Shown: piece after piece, positions 17,056 to 26,109 of the stretch
How the letters are laid out: each line of letters opens with the position of its first letter
Position numbering within the stretch: position 1 is the stretch's first letter
Source of the DNA: Pseudomonas fulva NBRC 16637 = DSM 17717
Lineage (GTDB): Bacteria > Pseudomonadota > Gammaproteobacteria > Pseudomonadales > Pseudomonadaceae
DNA: 64,000 bases
NCBI RefSeq assembly: GCF_000730565.1
Contig: NZ_BBIQ01000001.1
Span: 62,001-126,000, forward strand
Reading direction: 5' to 3'
Program-made: the position numbers and the translations under genes
Notes under the pieces: model-generated
Seen by the model: only the letters and a program-made list of their open reading frames with translations
Databases searched by the model: none
What the model was told of the DNA's origin: nothing

Positions 17056-18098
17056 TATCGAGCTCCGGGTTGTGCGCGCTGGAAGCCTTCGAGCACGTTG
17101 ACGGCGTTGATGCCGATTTCTTCCACGGCATAGCCACCTTCCATCACGAACAGGGTGGGCTTGCCGAGCTGCGCGATGCGCTTGCCCATCTCCAGGTAAT
17201 CAGGGCTGTCGAGCTTGAACTGGGAGATCGGATCATCCTTGAACGTGTCCACCCCCAGCGACACCACCACTACCTCAGGCTCATACGCGGCGATGCGTTC
17301 GCAAGCGTCTTCCAGGGCTGCGCGCCAGGTCGACCAGTCACTGCCCGCCGGTAGCGGATAATTCACATTGCAGCCCTCGCCGGCACCCGCCCCGGTTTCG
17401 TCGGCATAGCCCAGGAAGAAGGGGAATTCGTCCTGAGGATCACCATGGATGGAGGCGAAGAAAACATCGGCGCGGCTGTAGAAAATGTCTTGGGTACCAT
17501 TGCCGTGGTGGTAGTCCACGTCGAGGATGGCAACCTTTGCCCGTCCTTGGTCGATGAAGGCCTGGGCAGCGATGGCTGCATTGTTCAGGTAGCAGTAGCC
17601 CCCCATGACGTCGCCTGCCGCGTGGTGCCCCGGTGGACGACACAATGCGAACGCGGCGTGGGCACCCTGCTCGATGGCCGCTTGCGCCGTGAGCGCGACC
17701 TGGGCTGCGCTGTAGGCGGCCTGCCAGGTGCCTGCCGTGATCGGAGCACCTGCATCGAAGCTGTAGTAACCAAGCTCGCCGTGCAACCCTGTAGGCTTGA
17801 CCGCCCGCAGCGTGCGAGCAGGCCAGGTATAGGGGAGCAGATCGCCCTCCTGGCCCATGGCCGCCCAGCGCGCCCAGGCGCCTTCGAAGAAGTCGAGATA
17901 ATCGGCGCTGTGCACGCGCAGCAATGGCGTACGGCCAAAATCATCAGGGCCTTTGACCTCACCCAGCTCGCGTTTGCGGACTTGGGCCAGGACATGGTCG
18001 GCACGCGAAGGCATCTCGAAGCAAGGCATGAGCTTGCCATCGATCAGCTCGCAGCGGCCATGGTGCAGGCGGTGATCATCGGAATAGATCGTCAGCAT
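17055..18098 (-). CDS. Acetylpolyamine amidohydrolase (class II HDAC-like)
   Basis: 347 residues of the histone-deacetylase superfamily. The zinc and charge-relay residues are present: PPGHHAA (tandem His), [17 protein letters not shown] (Asp and His zinc ligands) and [11 protein letters not shown] (Asp). It hydrolyses N-acetylated putrescine, cadaverine or similar to acetate and free polyamine. The 1-nt overlap with the binding-protein gene links uptake to deacetylation. Related P. aeruginosa enzymes are AphA and AphB; which one this matches I cannot tell. Confidence 0.92.
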   Translation of the reverse strand: MLTIYSDDHRLHHGRCELIDGKLMPCFEMPSRADHVLAQVRKRELGEVKGPDDFGRTPLLRVHSADYLDFFEGAWARWAAMGQEGDLLPYTWPARTLRAVKPTGLHGELGYYSFDAGAPITAGTWQAAYSAAQVALTAQAAIEQGAHAAFALCRPPGHHAAGDVMGGYCYLNNAAIAAQAFIDQGRAKVAILDVDYHHGNGTQDIFYSRADVFFASIHGDPQDEFPFFLGYADETGAGAGEGCNVNYPLPAGSDWSTWRAALEDACERIAAYEPEVVVVSLGVDTFKDDPISQFKLDSPDYLEMGKRIAQLGKPTLFVMEGGYAVEEIGINAVNVLEGFQRAQPGAR

Positions 18099-18247
18099 TG
18101 TTGTTCTCCGGTGGGTACTGGCGTGCCTTCATTGTCACGAACGGGGCCGCTCAGCGAGAACATCTGAACCGGCCAAAAGGGGATAGATATGGCCAACGTC
18201 GAACACCTTCATCGTGTGAGGCAGCTACCCTAGGCCTACCAGCAGGC

Positions 18248-19240
18248 TTACCCGCGAAACCGAGTCGGCGCCACGCCACTCCAGCGCACAAAGGCGTGAC
18301 GGAAACTGGCCGTCTCGCTGTACCCAAGCGTTTCGGCAATGCGGTGGATCGGCATGTGCCCGTCGGCGAGCAGTTCCTTGGCCCGTTCGAACTTCAACTC
18401 ATCGAGCAATTGCTGATAGCTGCTGCCCAGCGCCTGCAGGTGACGGCGAAGTGTACGGGACGAGCAATTCATCTGCCGTGCCAGGCCCTCCAGGCCCGGC
18501 GCCGCTTCCAGTTGGTTGACAAGCAGTTGGCGAACGCGCCCCAACCATGCCTGCCGGCCGGTGAATTCTAGGTTCAGGCGTCGGCATCGCTCCTTCATGG
18601 CCTTGTGGGTGATCGGGTCGGCCAGAGGCAGTGGCGCGTTCAGCCAGTGCCGCTCGAAGGCGAAGGCGTTGTCAGGCGAGGCGAAGGTGATTGGGCACTG
18701 AAACAGGCGCCTGTAGCGCGCGTGGTAACCCGGGCGCAGGTGCTCAAAGCGCGCCCCAAGCAGCGGCAGATCATGGCCTAGCAAGTCGTCGCAGATGACC
18801 TTCAACGACACCAGGCAGAATTCGGCGTTGAAAGCGCTCAGCGCAGGACTATCCCGGTAATCGCTGGCGCTGAGCCAGACACGGTGGCCGTCGTCGAGCA
18901 GGCGCAAGGTGAAAACTGTTCCCAGCAGTGCCGGATACTGCAATGCCAGGCCCAGGGCGTCACCCAAAGTGGCACTGGACAGCAGCGCGTACCCCAGCAT
19001 GCCGTAGGCAGACACGCGCATGCGCTGGCCCAACTCCAGGCCAATGTCCTCCCGGCGGGCCACGGCGTTGGCACAGACCTGCAGTTCCTGCTGGGTCGTG
19101 ATGCGTGCATCGGCATGGCCAAGGTCCGCTGGGCCTATGCCGCTGCCGGCTAGCAGCTCCGAGGCCTCGCAGCCTTGGGCCTGAAAGACGTTGAGGATCA
19201 GCGAAACCGCGTTGAGGGTAGTCAGGTGGCTGTGCAGCAT
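18248..19240 (-). CDS. AraC-family transcriptional regulator
   Basis: 330 residues from the ATG at 19240; in-frame starts further up (19270, 19330) exist and none has a clear ribosome site. An N-terminal arabinose-binding-like domain (about 20-210; the LGQRMRVSAYGMLGYALLSSATLGDAL pattern) is followed by an AraC HTH pair (about 230-330; MNCSSRTLRRHLQALGSSYQQLL and IAETLGYSETASFRHAFVRWSGVAPTRFR). It lies upstream of the deacetylase and binding-protein genes on the same strand, with 149 bp between, so it probably regulates them; the effector is unknown. Confidence 0.9.
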   Translation of the reverse strand: MLHSHLTTLNAVSLILNVFQAQGCEASELLAGSGIGPADLGHADARITTQQELQVCANAVARREDIGLELGQRMRVSAYGMLGYALLSSATLGDALGLALQYPALLGTVFTLRLLDDGHRVWLSASDYRDSPALSAFNAEFCLVSLKVICDDLLGHDLPLLGARFEHLRPGYHARYRRLFQCPITFASPDNAFAFERHWLNAPLPLADPITHKAMKERCRRLNLEFTGRQAWLGRVRQLLVNQLEAAPGLEGLARQMNCSSRTLRRHLQALGSSYQQLLDELKFERAKELLADGHMPIHRIAETLGYSETASFRHAFVRWSGVAPTRFRG

Positions 19241-19328
19241 GCGGAGTGGTCCCGTGGGTCTGGGACGCATTATCGAGCAAGTTGTATGCCGAGTGTCGTC
19301 GATGGCTGCCAATCGGCACCGGGCGGGC

Positions 19329-19359
19329 AAAAAAAAGCCCGAAGCATACGCCCGGGCTT
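19329..19359 (-). terminator. Rho-independent terminator of aspA
   Basis: Read on the minus strand: AAGCCCG, an 11-nt loop, CGGGCTT followed by a run of T (eight A on the plus strand, 19329-19336). It lies about 60 nt past the aspA stop. Confidence 0.9.
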
Positions 19360-19417
19360 AGGAAAGGTTGAGAGGTGTCTAGTCCCTCGACCTGGTGAGA
19401 CGGTTACAGCGTTCTGG

Positions 19418-20842
19418 TCAGGCCTTCAGCGGAACCAGACGCGGGGCGATCATGTTTTCCGGACGCAGGATGTCGTCGAGCATCGCGTCGTCCAGCAGCT
19501 TCTCTTCACGCACCAGTTCAAGCACACCGCGGCCGGTTTCCAGGGCAACGCGAGCGATACGGGTGGCGTTTTCGTAGCCGATGTAAGGGTTCAGGGCGGT
19601 GACCAGGCCGATCGAGTGCTCGACCAGTTCACGGCAGCGCTGTTCGTTGGCGGTGATGCCGACGATGCAATGCTCGCGCAGCATGTCCATGGCGCGTTGC
19701 AGCAGGCGAATCGAGTCGAAGATCTTGTAGGCGATCAACGGCTCCATCACGTTCAGCTGAAGCTGGCCGCCTTCGGCCGCGACGGTCAGGGCCAGGTCGT
19801 TGCCCATGATGGCAAAGGCCACTTGGTTTACGGCTTCCGGGATCACCGGGTTCACCTTGCCTGGCATGATCGAGCTGCCGGGCTGACGAGCCGGCAGGTT
19901 GATCTCGTTGATGCCGGTACGTGGGCCGCTGGACAGCAGGCGCAGGTCGTTGCAGATCTTCGACAACTTGACCGCGGTGCGTTTGAGCATGCCGGAGAAC
20001 AGTACGAAGGCGCCCATGTCGGAGGTGGCTTCGATGAGGTCCGCAGCCGGTACCAGCGGCTGGCCACTGATGGTTGCCAGACGCTGTACAGCCAGGGCCT
20101 GGTAGCCCGGGTCGGCGTTGATGCCGGTACCAATCGCGGTGCCACCCAGGTTGATCTCGGTGAGCAGCTCAGGTGCCAGCGAGCGCAGACGCTGCAGGTC
20201 TTCGGTCATGGTGGTGGCGAAGGCGCGGAATTCCTGGCCCAGGGTCATCGGCACGGCATCCTGCAGCTGGGTGCGACCCATCTTCAGTACGTGGTCGAAT
20301 TCCTTGCCTTTGGCGGCGAAGGCCTGGATCAGGCTCTCAAGGCTGGCCAGCAGGGCGTCGTGACCCAGCAGCAAGCCCAGGCGAATAGCAGTGGGGTAGG
20401 CGTCGTTGGTCGACTGCGCCATGTTCACATCGTTGTTGGGGTGCAGGTACTGGTACTCACCTTTCTGGTGACCCATGGCCTCCAACGCGACGTTGGCGAT
20501 GACTTCGTTGGCGTTCATGTTGGTGGAGGTACCGGCACCCCCTTGGATCATGTCGACCACGAACTGCTCGTGGTAGTCGCCCTTGATCAGACGGGCGCAG
20601 GCTGCACTGATGGCAGCGTGCTTGGCATCGCTCAGGTGGCCCAGCTCACGGTTGGCGTCGGCAGCGGCCTGCTTGACCATGGCCAGGGCCACGACCAGCT
20701 TGGGGTAGTGCGACAGAGGAACGCCAGAGAGGTGGAAGTTGTTGGCAGCGCGCAGGGTCTGGATGCCGTAGTAGGCATCGGCAGGAACTTCAAGGGTGCC
20801 CAACAGATCTTTTTCGACGCGGAACGATGCAGCAGCGGACAT
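19418..20842 (-). CDS. aspA: Aspartate ammonia-lyase
   Basis: 474 residues from ATG 20842 (MSAAASFRVEKDLLGTLEVP); the 11 residues before it in the longer frame have no conservation I recognise. A fumarase/aspartase superfamily member with GSSIMPGKVNPV (signature loop), the catalytic-region TSTNDAYPTA and GGTAIGTGIN. It deaminates L-aspartate to fumarate and ammonia, linking aspartate use to the TCA cycle. Single gene with its own terminator, divergent from a LysR regulator. Confidence 0.96.
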   Translation of the reverse strand: MSAAASFRVEKDLLGTLEVPADAYYGIQTLRAANNFHLSGVPLSHYPKLVVALAMVKQAAADANRELGHLSDAKHAAISAACARLIKGDYHEQFVVDMIQGGAGTSTNMNANEVIANVALEAMGHQKGEYQYLHPNNDVNMAQSTNDAYPTAIRLGLLLGHDALLASLESLIQAFAAKGKEFDHVLKMGRTQLQDAVPMTLGQEFRAFATTMTEDLQRLRSLAPELLTEINLGGTAIGTGINADPGYQALAVQRLATISGQPLVPAADLIEATSDMGAFVLFSGMLKRTAVKLSKICNDLRLLSSGPRTGINEINLPARQPGSSIMPGKVNPVIPEAVNQVAFAIMGNDLALTVAAEGGQLQLNVMEPLIAYKIFDSIRLLQRAMDMLREHCIVGITANEQRCRELVEHSIGLVTALNPYIGYENATRIARVALETGRGVLELVREEKLLDDAMLDDILRPENMIAPRLVPLKA

Positions 20843-20938
20843 GATAAATATCATCTCGAGTTTGACCCGGCACATGCCGGAATGGCGCCAATCCTAGGCC
20901 CTAAGGTGTTTTTGCGGCCAATGCTGTTGCACGCTAAC

Positions 20939-20957
20939 CTATGCACAAACGGCATAG
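20939..20957. promoter_or_regulatory. Dyad in aspA/LysR intergenic region
   Basis: CTATGC, 7 nt, GCATAG: a perfect 6-bp inverted repeat with the dimensions of a LysR-type site. It is 97 nt from the aspA start and 68 nt from the LysR start, in the only promoter-bearing gap between them. Confidence 0.45.
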
Positions 20958-21024
20958 TGATAGATGTGACGCCGATTGATTTTCGAGCGTGTTCCATTTT
21001 GGTGCACGGCAGGGGAGCGGCCCG

Positions 21025-21942
21025 ATGAACCTAGAAAGCAAATGGCTGGAGGACTTCAGTGCCCTGGCCTCGACCCGCAGTTTTTCCCAGGCGGCGGAGC
21101 GGCGCTTCGTAACGCAGCCGGCCTTCAGCCGGCGGATTCGTAGCCTGGAGGCGGCCCTGGGCCTTACCCTGGTCAACCGATCCCGCACCCCCATCGAGCT
21201 GACAGAGGCGGGCCAGCTGTTTTTGGTAACGGCCCGCACGGTTGTCGACCAGCTGAGCGAAATTCTTCGCCATTTGCATCATCTTGAAGGTGGTCAGGGC
21301 GAAGTGATTCAAGTGGCAGCCGCGCACTCGCTCGCATCGGGCTTCTTCCCACGCTGGGTGGCCCAACTGCGCAACGATGGGCTGAACATCGCCACCCGGC
21401 TTGTTGCCACCAACGTCGGCGATGCAGTGCATGCCTTGAGGGAAGGCGGCTGCGACCTGATGCTAGCGTTCTACGACCCTGACGCAGCCTTGCAGATGGA
21501 TGCCGAAATCTTTCCCTCGCTGCACATGGGCACCACCGAAATGCTGCCCGTTTGTGCCGTGGATGCAGAAGGCAAACCGTTGTTTACCCTGGAGGGTGAA
21601 ACCAGCGTGCCATTATTGGCCTACAGCGCCGGGGCCTTCCTGGGTCGTTCGGTGAACCTGCTGCTGCGCCAGCGCAATCTGCGTTACACCACCGTCTATG
21701 AAACCGCCATGGCTGACAGCCTCAAGAGCATGGCCCTGGAGGGGATGGGGGTGGCATGGGTACCGCGCCTGTCCATGCGCGGCGAACTGGAGCGTGGAGA
21801 ACTTGCGATCTGTGGTGGCAGCCAGTGGCACGTGCCGCTGGAAATTCGCCTGTACCGCTGCGCCTTGGTCCGCAAGGCCAACGTCCGTTTGCTGTGGCGC
21901 AAACTGGAGTCGACCGGCGTTCAGGGCGAGGCATCAATTTGA
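21025..21942 (+). CDS. LysR-family transcriptional regulator
   Basis: 305 residues from the ATG at 21025, preceded by GGGAGCGG. The N-terminal HTH has LEDFSALASTRSFSQAAERRFVTQPAFSRRI; a typical effector domain follows (ALEGMGVAWVPRLSM). It is divergent from aspA and is a candidate regulator of it. The related P. putida gene occupies the same place, so the pairing looks stable. The ligand is unknown. Confidence 0.9.
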   Translation: MNLESKWLEDFSALASTRSFSQAAERRFVTQPAFSRRIRSLEAALGLTLVNRSRTPIELTEAGQLFLVTARTVVDQLSEILRHLHHLEGGQGEVIQVAAAHSLASGFFPRWVAQLRNDGLNIATRLVATNVGDAVHALREGGCDLMLAFYDPDAALQMDAEIFPSLHMGTTEMLPVCAVDAEGKPLFTLEGETSVPLLAYSAGAFLGRSVNLLLRQRNLRYTTVYETAMADSLKSMALEGMGVAWVPRLSMRGELERGELAICGGSQWHVPLEIRLYRCALVRKANVRLLWRKLESTGVQGEASI

Positions 21943-22128
21943 AGTGTATTTCAGATAATCCGCGATTCTTGTCGCTGTAGCCATAGCCGTTCGAGCGGGA
22001 AAACTTGTCCCGCGAGACAGCTTGCCCTTTGATCCGGCATGTGCTTATGGGGGTGGGCGCTCCCTCCATGAATACGCTACAATCCTGCGCCTTCGGCCGA
22101 CCCGGTCGATTCATAATCCGTATGACGA

Positions 22129-22163
22129 GCCACGCCGGTCCACCTGCGTGGCTTGTTGCTTTT
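22129..22163 (+). promoter_or_regulatory. Hairpin in purE leader
   Basis: GCCACGC, 10 nt, GCGTGGC, then a T-rich tract (ttgttgctttt), ending about 37 nt before the purE start. It could be an attenuator-like leader element or the end of something upstream. The 257-bp gap 21943-22199 shows nothing else I can name. Confidence 0.3.
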
Positions 22164-22199
22164 AGCGCGCCAGAAGGCGCTTGCAGGAGAGGCTCGACG

Positions 22200-22691
22200 A
22201 TGAGTGCACTGGTTGGCGTGATCATGGGCTCCAAGTCCGATTGGTCCACCCTTAGCCACACCGCCGATATGCTGGAAAAACTCGGCATTCCTTACGAGGT
22301 GAAGGTGGTTTCCGCCCACCGTACGCCGGATCTGCTGTTCCAGTACGCCGAAGAGGCTGATGGCCGGGGCATCGAGGTGATCATCGCCGGTGCCGGTGGT
22401 GCAGCCCACTTGCCTGGCATGTGCGCGGCCAAGACCCACCTGCCGGTGCTGGGCGTGCCAGTGCAGTCGTCGATGCTTTCGGGCGTTGATTCGTTGCTGT
22501 CGATCGTGCAGATGCCTGCCGGCGTGCCGGTTGCCACCCTGGCTATCGGCCGCGCGGGCGCAATCAATGCCGCGCTGTTGTCGGCCAGCATCCTTGGCGC
22601 CAAGCACCCTCAGTACCACGCGGCGTTGAAGCAGTTCCGCACGGAACAGACCGACACCGTGCTGGACAATCCAGATCCGCGTCAGGCTTGA
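22200..22691 (+). CDS. purE: N5-carboxyaminoimidazole ribonucleotide mutase
   Basis: 163 residues, ATG at 22200 after GGAGAGG; a longer upstream frame (22005) contains no family sequence. PurE class [46 protein letters not shown] and [22 protein letters not shown]. It rearranges N5-CAIR to CAIR in de novo purine synthesis. Ten nt separate it from purK, whose product makes its substrate. Confidence 0.97.
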   Translation: MSALVGVIMGSKSDWSTLSHTADMLEKLGIPYEVKVVSAHRTPDLLFQYAEEADGRGIEVIIAGAGGAAHLPGMCAAKTHLPVLGVPVQSSMLSGVDSLLSIVQMPAGVPVATLAIGRAGAINAALLSASILGAKHPQYHAALKQFRTEQTDTVLDNPDPRQA

Positions 22692-22701
22692 GGTTCAACC
22701 C

Positions 22702-23784
22702 ATGAAAATCGGTGTAATCGGTGGCGGCCAGTTGGGCCGCATGCTAGCACTGGCGGGTACTCCGCTGGGCATGAACTTCGCCTTCCTCGACCCGGCGCCC
22801 GATGCCTGTGCCGCCTCTCTGGGCGAGCACCTGCTCGCGGGCTATGGCGACCAGGAACACCTGCGTCAGCTGGCCGATCAGGTTGACCTGGTTACCTTCG
22901 AGTTCGAGAGCGTTCCGGCCGAGACCGTGGCGTTTCTTTCGCAGTTCGTGCCGGTGTACCCAAGTGCCGAGGCCCTGCGCATCGCCCGTGACCGCTTGTT
23001 CGAGAAAAGCATGTTCCGTGACCTGGGGATCCCCACCCCCGCGTTCGCCGACATCCTGTCCCAGGCAGACCTGGACGCCGCAGTGGCGAGCATCGGCCTG
23101 CCAGCGGTGCTCAAGACCCGCACCCTGGGCTATGACGGCAAGGGCCAGAAAGTCCTGCGCACCGCGCAAGACGTGGTCGGCACCTTTGCCGAACTGGGCA
23201 GCGTGCCGTGCCTGCTCGAAGGCTTCGTACCCTTTACCGGTGAAGTATCGCTGGTCGCGGTCCGGGCCCGCGATGGTGAAACGCGGTTCTATCCGCTGGT
23301 GCACAACACGCACGACAGCGGCATCCTGCACCTGTCGGTCGCCAGTCAGGCGCATCCGTTGCAAGCGCTGGCTGAAGACTACGTCGGTCGCGTGTTGCAA
23401 CAACTCGATTATGTCGGGGTCATGGCGTTCGAATTCTTCGAGGTCGACGGTGGGCTCAAGGCCAATGAAATTGCACCGCGCGTGCACAACTCCGGGCACT
23501 GGACCATCGAAGGCGCCGAGTGCAGCCAGTTCGAAAACCACGTGCGTGCCATCGCCGGTTTGCCATTGGGTTCGACTGCCAAGGTCGGAGAGAGCGCCAT
23601 GCTCAACTTCATCGGTGAAGTCCCCCCAGTGGAGCAGGTCGTGGCCATCGACGACTGCCACCTGCACCACTATGGCAAGGCGTTCAAGGCCGGACGCAAG
23701 GTTGGCCATGCCACATTGCGGTGCCAGGACATGGCCACACTCGAGCACAAGATTGCGCAAGTCCAGGCGCTGATCGGCAACTGA
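22702..23784 (+). CDS. purK: N5-carboxyaminoimidazole ribonucleotide synthetase
   Basis: 360 residues, ATP-grasp. N-terminal KIGVIGGGQLGRMLALAG, the central KTRTLGYDGKGQ and the C-terminal EIAPRVHNSGHWTIEGA are the PurK hallmarks. It carboxylates AIR to N5-CAIR with ATP and bicarbonate, upstream of PurE. A long perfect inverted repeat follows the stop. Confidence 0.97.
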   Translation: MKIGVIGGGQLGRMLALAGTPLGMNFAFLDPAPDACAASLGEHLLAGYGDQEHLRQLADQVDLVTFEFESVPAETVAFLSQFVPVYPSAEALRIARDRLFEKSMFRDLGIPTPAFADILSQADLDAAVASIGLPAVLKTRTLGYDGKGQKVLRTAQDVVGTFAELGSVPCLLEGFVPFTGEVSLVAVRARDGETRFYPLVHNTHDSGILHLSVASQAHPLQALAEDYVGRVLQQLDYVGVMAFEFFEVDGGLKANEIAPRVHNSGHWTIEGAECSQFENHVRAIAGLPLGSTAKVGESAMLNFIGEVPPVEQVVAIDDCHLHHYGKAFKAGRKVGHATLRCQDMATLEHKIAQVQALIGN

Positions 23785-23832
23785 TCGAGCGCCAATTCGA
23801 ACTTCTGCATCCGGCTGGCCCTCTGAAGTGGC

Positions 23833-23867
23833 AACAAGCCAAAGCGCTGCCTAGGCTTTGGCTTGTT
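23833..23867. terminator. Long inverted repeat after purK
   Basis: AACAAGCCAAAGC, a 9-nt loop, GCTTTGGCTTGTT: a 13-bp perfect stem 49 nt after the purK stop and just before the GlsB-type gene. The tail is pyrimidine-rich (ccatcttt), not a pure T-run. Probable purEK terminator. Confidence 0.65.
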
Positions 23868-23892
23868 CCATCTTTACTGCAAGGGGATTGCC

Positions 23893-24138
23893 ATGGGTAT
23901 CATCGGAACCATCTTCATCGGCCTCATCGTCGGCCTGCTGGCTCGTTTCATCAAACCGGGCGACGACAGCATGGGCTGGATCATGACCATCCTGCTCGGT
24001 ATCGCGGGCTCGCTGTTGGCCACCTATGGCGGTCAGGCGCTTGGTATCTACCAGGCAGGTCAGGCAGCCGGCTTCTTTGGCGCACTGGTAGGCGCCATCC
24101 TTCTTCTGGTGATCTACGGATTCATCAAGAAACGCTGA
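23893..24138 (+). CDS. GlsB/YeaQ/YmgE family small membrane protein
   Basis: 81 residues, ATG at 23893 after AAGGGG. Three hydrophobic segments with glycine-rich motifs (IIGTIFIGLIVGLLARFIKPG; ILLGIAGSLLATYGG; FFGALVGAILLLVIYGFI) match the transglycosylase-associated (GlsB/YeaQ/YmgE) stress-response membrane family. Function is not established; homologues are induced in stationary phase or stress. Confidence 0.9.
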   Translation: MGIIGTIFIGLIVGLLARFIKPGDDSMGWIMTILLGIAGSLLATYGGQALGIYQAGQAAGFFGALVGAILLLVIYGFIKKR

Positions 24139-24185
24139 ATACTGGTTAGAATGCCGGCAATTCATCCCGAGTTGCCGAGCATTCC

Positions 24186-24719
24186 ATGCGTGCCTTCTTC
24201 ATTGCCCTCCTGTTGTCGGCCAGCTCCCTGGCCCATGCCGAATTGCCCGAGACCGACTGGCTGGAACTGATGCCCAAGTCGGACCAGAAGGCGCTCGAGC
24301 AGATGCCCGAAATCGACCATAACTCTCCCGAAGCCATGGGCACCTTCACCGCCAAAGGTGGCTTGAAGCAGGGCAAGGGGCTGCCTGCGGTCATGTACTC
24401 GACGAAAACCGTGCCCGCCCTGAACGGTAAGAGCATTCGCCTGGGTGGCTACCCCGTGCCGCTTGAAAGCGATGCCAAGGGCCACAGCACCTTGTTCTTC
24501 CTGGTGCCATACCCAGGTGCATGCATCCACGTCCCGCCACCGCCACCCAACCAGCTGGTGTTGGTGCGCTATCCAAAAGGGCTGAAGATCGATGACATCT
24601 ACACGCCGCTGTGGGTCAGCGGCACGCTGAAGGTGGAAAAGGTCAGCAACGACCTGGCCGACGCGGCCTATGCCTTGGACGCCGCGAAGGTGAGGGTAGT
24701 GGTGGACGCCGATCTTTGA
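24186..24719 (+). CDS. DUF3299 periplasmic protein
   Basis: 177 residues with a signal peptide (1-18, cleaved after AHA). The motif PYPGACIHVPPPPPNQ is the hallmark of DUF3299 proteins. Periplasmic; homologues occur near metal-handling or lipoprotein genes in other bacteria, but this copy has no such context. Function unknown. It ends only 15 bp from the convergent mutarotase gene. Confidence 0.85.
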   Translation: MRAFFIALLLSASSLAHAELPETDWLELMPKSDQKALEQMPEIDHNSPEAMGTFTAKGGLKQGKGLPAVMYSTKTVPALNGKSIRLGGYPVPLESDAKGHSTLFFLVPYPGACIHVPPPPPNQLVLVRYPKGLKIDDIYTPLWVSGTLKVEKVSNDLADAAYALDAAKVRVVVDADL

Positions 24720-24734
24720 GGCGTGTCCGAGTGG

Positions 24735-25640
24735 CTAGTCGCGCGGGGTCACTTCACAATCGATCCTGACCCCCAGCGAACTGCTGGCCCCGGGCTGCAA
24801 CTGCACCACGTCGTCCCAGACGTTCGCCGTCTCGATGCACAGCATGCGTTGCCAGCCGTCATCGGCCATGTCCGGCAATTCCTTGGCCCGTGCGGTCCAG
24901 GGGTTCCAGATCACCGCCGAGCGGGATCCACTGCTGGTCAGGATGATCCGCCTGCCCCAGGCCGGGTCGAGGATGCTCAGCGTTGGCGGCGTATCCAGAT
25001 AGATCCGGTCCGTCTCGCCGGTAAACGCCAGCGCACCCTGCTGCAGGCGCTGTTGCCAGTCGGCCAGGGTTTCGATGTAAGCCAACCCCTCGACACCGTC
25101 GACCTTGGCCTGGCGCACATCACTGACGGCAAAATAATTGTGCAGGGCCTGGCTGATAGTGACCGGGCTATCGCCAAGGTTGCGGCTGGTCAGTTGCAGC
25201 GTCAACGCCTCGTCCAGCACGACCACCAGCTTCAGCGCCACGGTGTGCGGCCACCCGGGCAATCCACCTTGCGCTTCGGCCATTTCGAACTCGATCCGCA
25301 GGGTTTCGCCCACTTCCTCCAGGCTCAGCAATTGCCAGTCACGCGTGCGGACAAGGCCGTGGGCTGGCGCTTGTTCCGCGTGGTACATGGACTGGACGGT
25401 TTCAGGGTTGCGCTGCAGGTCGCCAAACCATGGCCAGCACACAGGCGCCCCTGCCCGAACCGACTTCCCCTGGCGGAAAATGGCCTTGTCGCTCAACCAC
25501 AGCAACGGTGGCTCGCCTGTGCGCTGGTAGCTGAGGACCTGTGCACCCTGGCGGGCGATCAGTAGTTCGGCGAAGCTGCTGCGGATACGCCAGCAGTGAA
25601 GCTCGCCATGTTGCTCGGTCGTTACCTGGAAGGTGGCCAT
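24735..25640 (-). CDS. D-hexose-6-phosphate mutarotase (YeaD-like)
   Basis: 301 residues of the aldose 1-epimerase superfamily. It contains the patterns of the YeaD branch: GAPVCWPWFGD near the N-terminal third, HGLVRTRDWQL with the conserved His, and LHNYFAVSDVRQAKVDGVEGL. It interconverts alpha and beta anomers of glucose 6-phosphate and related sugars. In this window it fits the hexose-phosphate dehydrogenase theme, though it lies 18 kb from zwf. Confidence 0.9.
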   Translation of the reverse strand: MATFQVTTEQHGELHCWRIRSSFAELLIARQGAQVLSYQRTGEPPLLWLSDKAIFRQGKSVRAGAPVCWPWFGDLQRNPETVQSMYHAEQAPAHGLVRTRDWQLLSLEEVGETLRIEFEMAEAQGGLPGWPHTVALKLVVVLDEALTLQLTSRNLGDSPVTISQALHNYFAVSDVRQAKVDGVEGLAYIETLADWQQRLQQGALAFTGETDRIYLDTPPTLSILDPAWGRRIILTSSGSRSAVIWNPWTARAKELPDMADDGWQRMLCIETANVWDDVVQLQPGASSSLGVRIDCEVTPRD

Positions 25641-25710
25641 TGCGTCATCTCATTGGTTGCCAGTGGGCCTTGGACCCGGGCGCAGGCAATGAGTTTACCG
25701 CTGGCAGGCC

Positions 25711-26109
25711 TCAGCGACGAGGGACGGAACGGGTGCGGCCGCTGCCATCGATTGCGACGAAGACGAAGACGGCTTCGGTCACCTTGCGCCATTCGCTGGA
25801 CAGTGGATCGTCGCTCCATACCTCGACCATCATCTGGATGGAGCTGCGCCCGATCTCCAGCGTCTGGGTATAGAAGGACAACTGTGCGCCCACGGCCACC
25901 GGTACCAGAAACGCCATGCGATCTATCGCCACGGTAGCGACGCGGCCACCGGCAACACGGCTGGCCATGGCGGTACCTGCCAGGTCCATCTGGGCGACCA
26001 GCCAGCCGCCGAAGATATCGCCAAAGCCGTTTGTTTCGCGTGGCAGTGCGGTGATCTGCAAAGCAAGGTCACCCTGCGGAATTGGATCTTCTTGTTCGAG
26101 CTCAATCAT
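25711..26109 (-). CDS. Acyl-CoA thioesterase, hotdog fold (YciA-like)
   Basis: 132 residues from ATG 26109 (MIELEQEDPIPQGDLAL); the longer frame to 26265 adds unrelated residues. Single hotdog domain with NGFGDIFGGWLVAQMDLAG, where the N..D..FGG segment forms the active site. It hydrolyses acyl-CoA to free acid and CoA; chain-length preference unknown. It lies 70 bp downstream of... i.e. before the mutarotase gene on the same strand. Confidence 0.88.
   Translation of the reverse strand: MIELEQEDPIPQGDLALQITALPRETNGFGDIFGGWLVAQMDLAGTAMASRVAGGRVATVAIDRMAFLVPVAVGAQLSFYTQTLEIGRSSIQMMVEVWSDDPLSSEWRKVTEAVFVFVAIDGSGRTRSVPRR

Noticed and set aside
19175..21028. 617-residue plus-strand frame opposite aspA
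   Set aside because: It is antisense to a complete, well-conserved aspartase gene; long antisense frames are common in GC-rich DNA, and it shows no domain.
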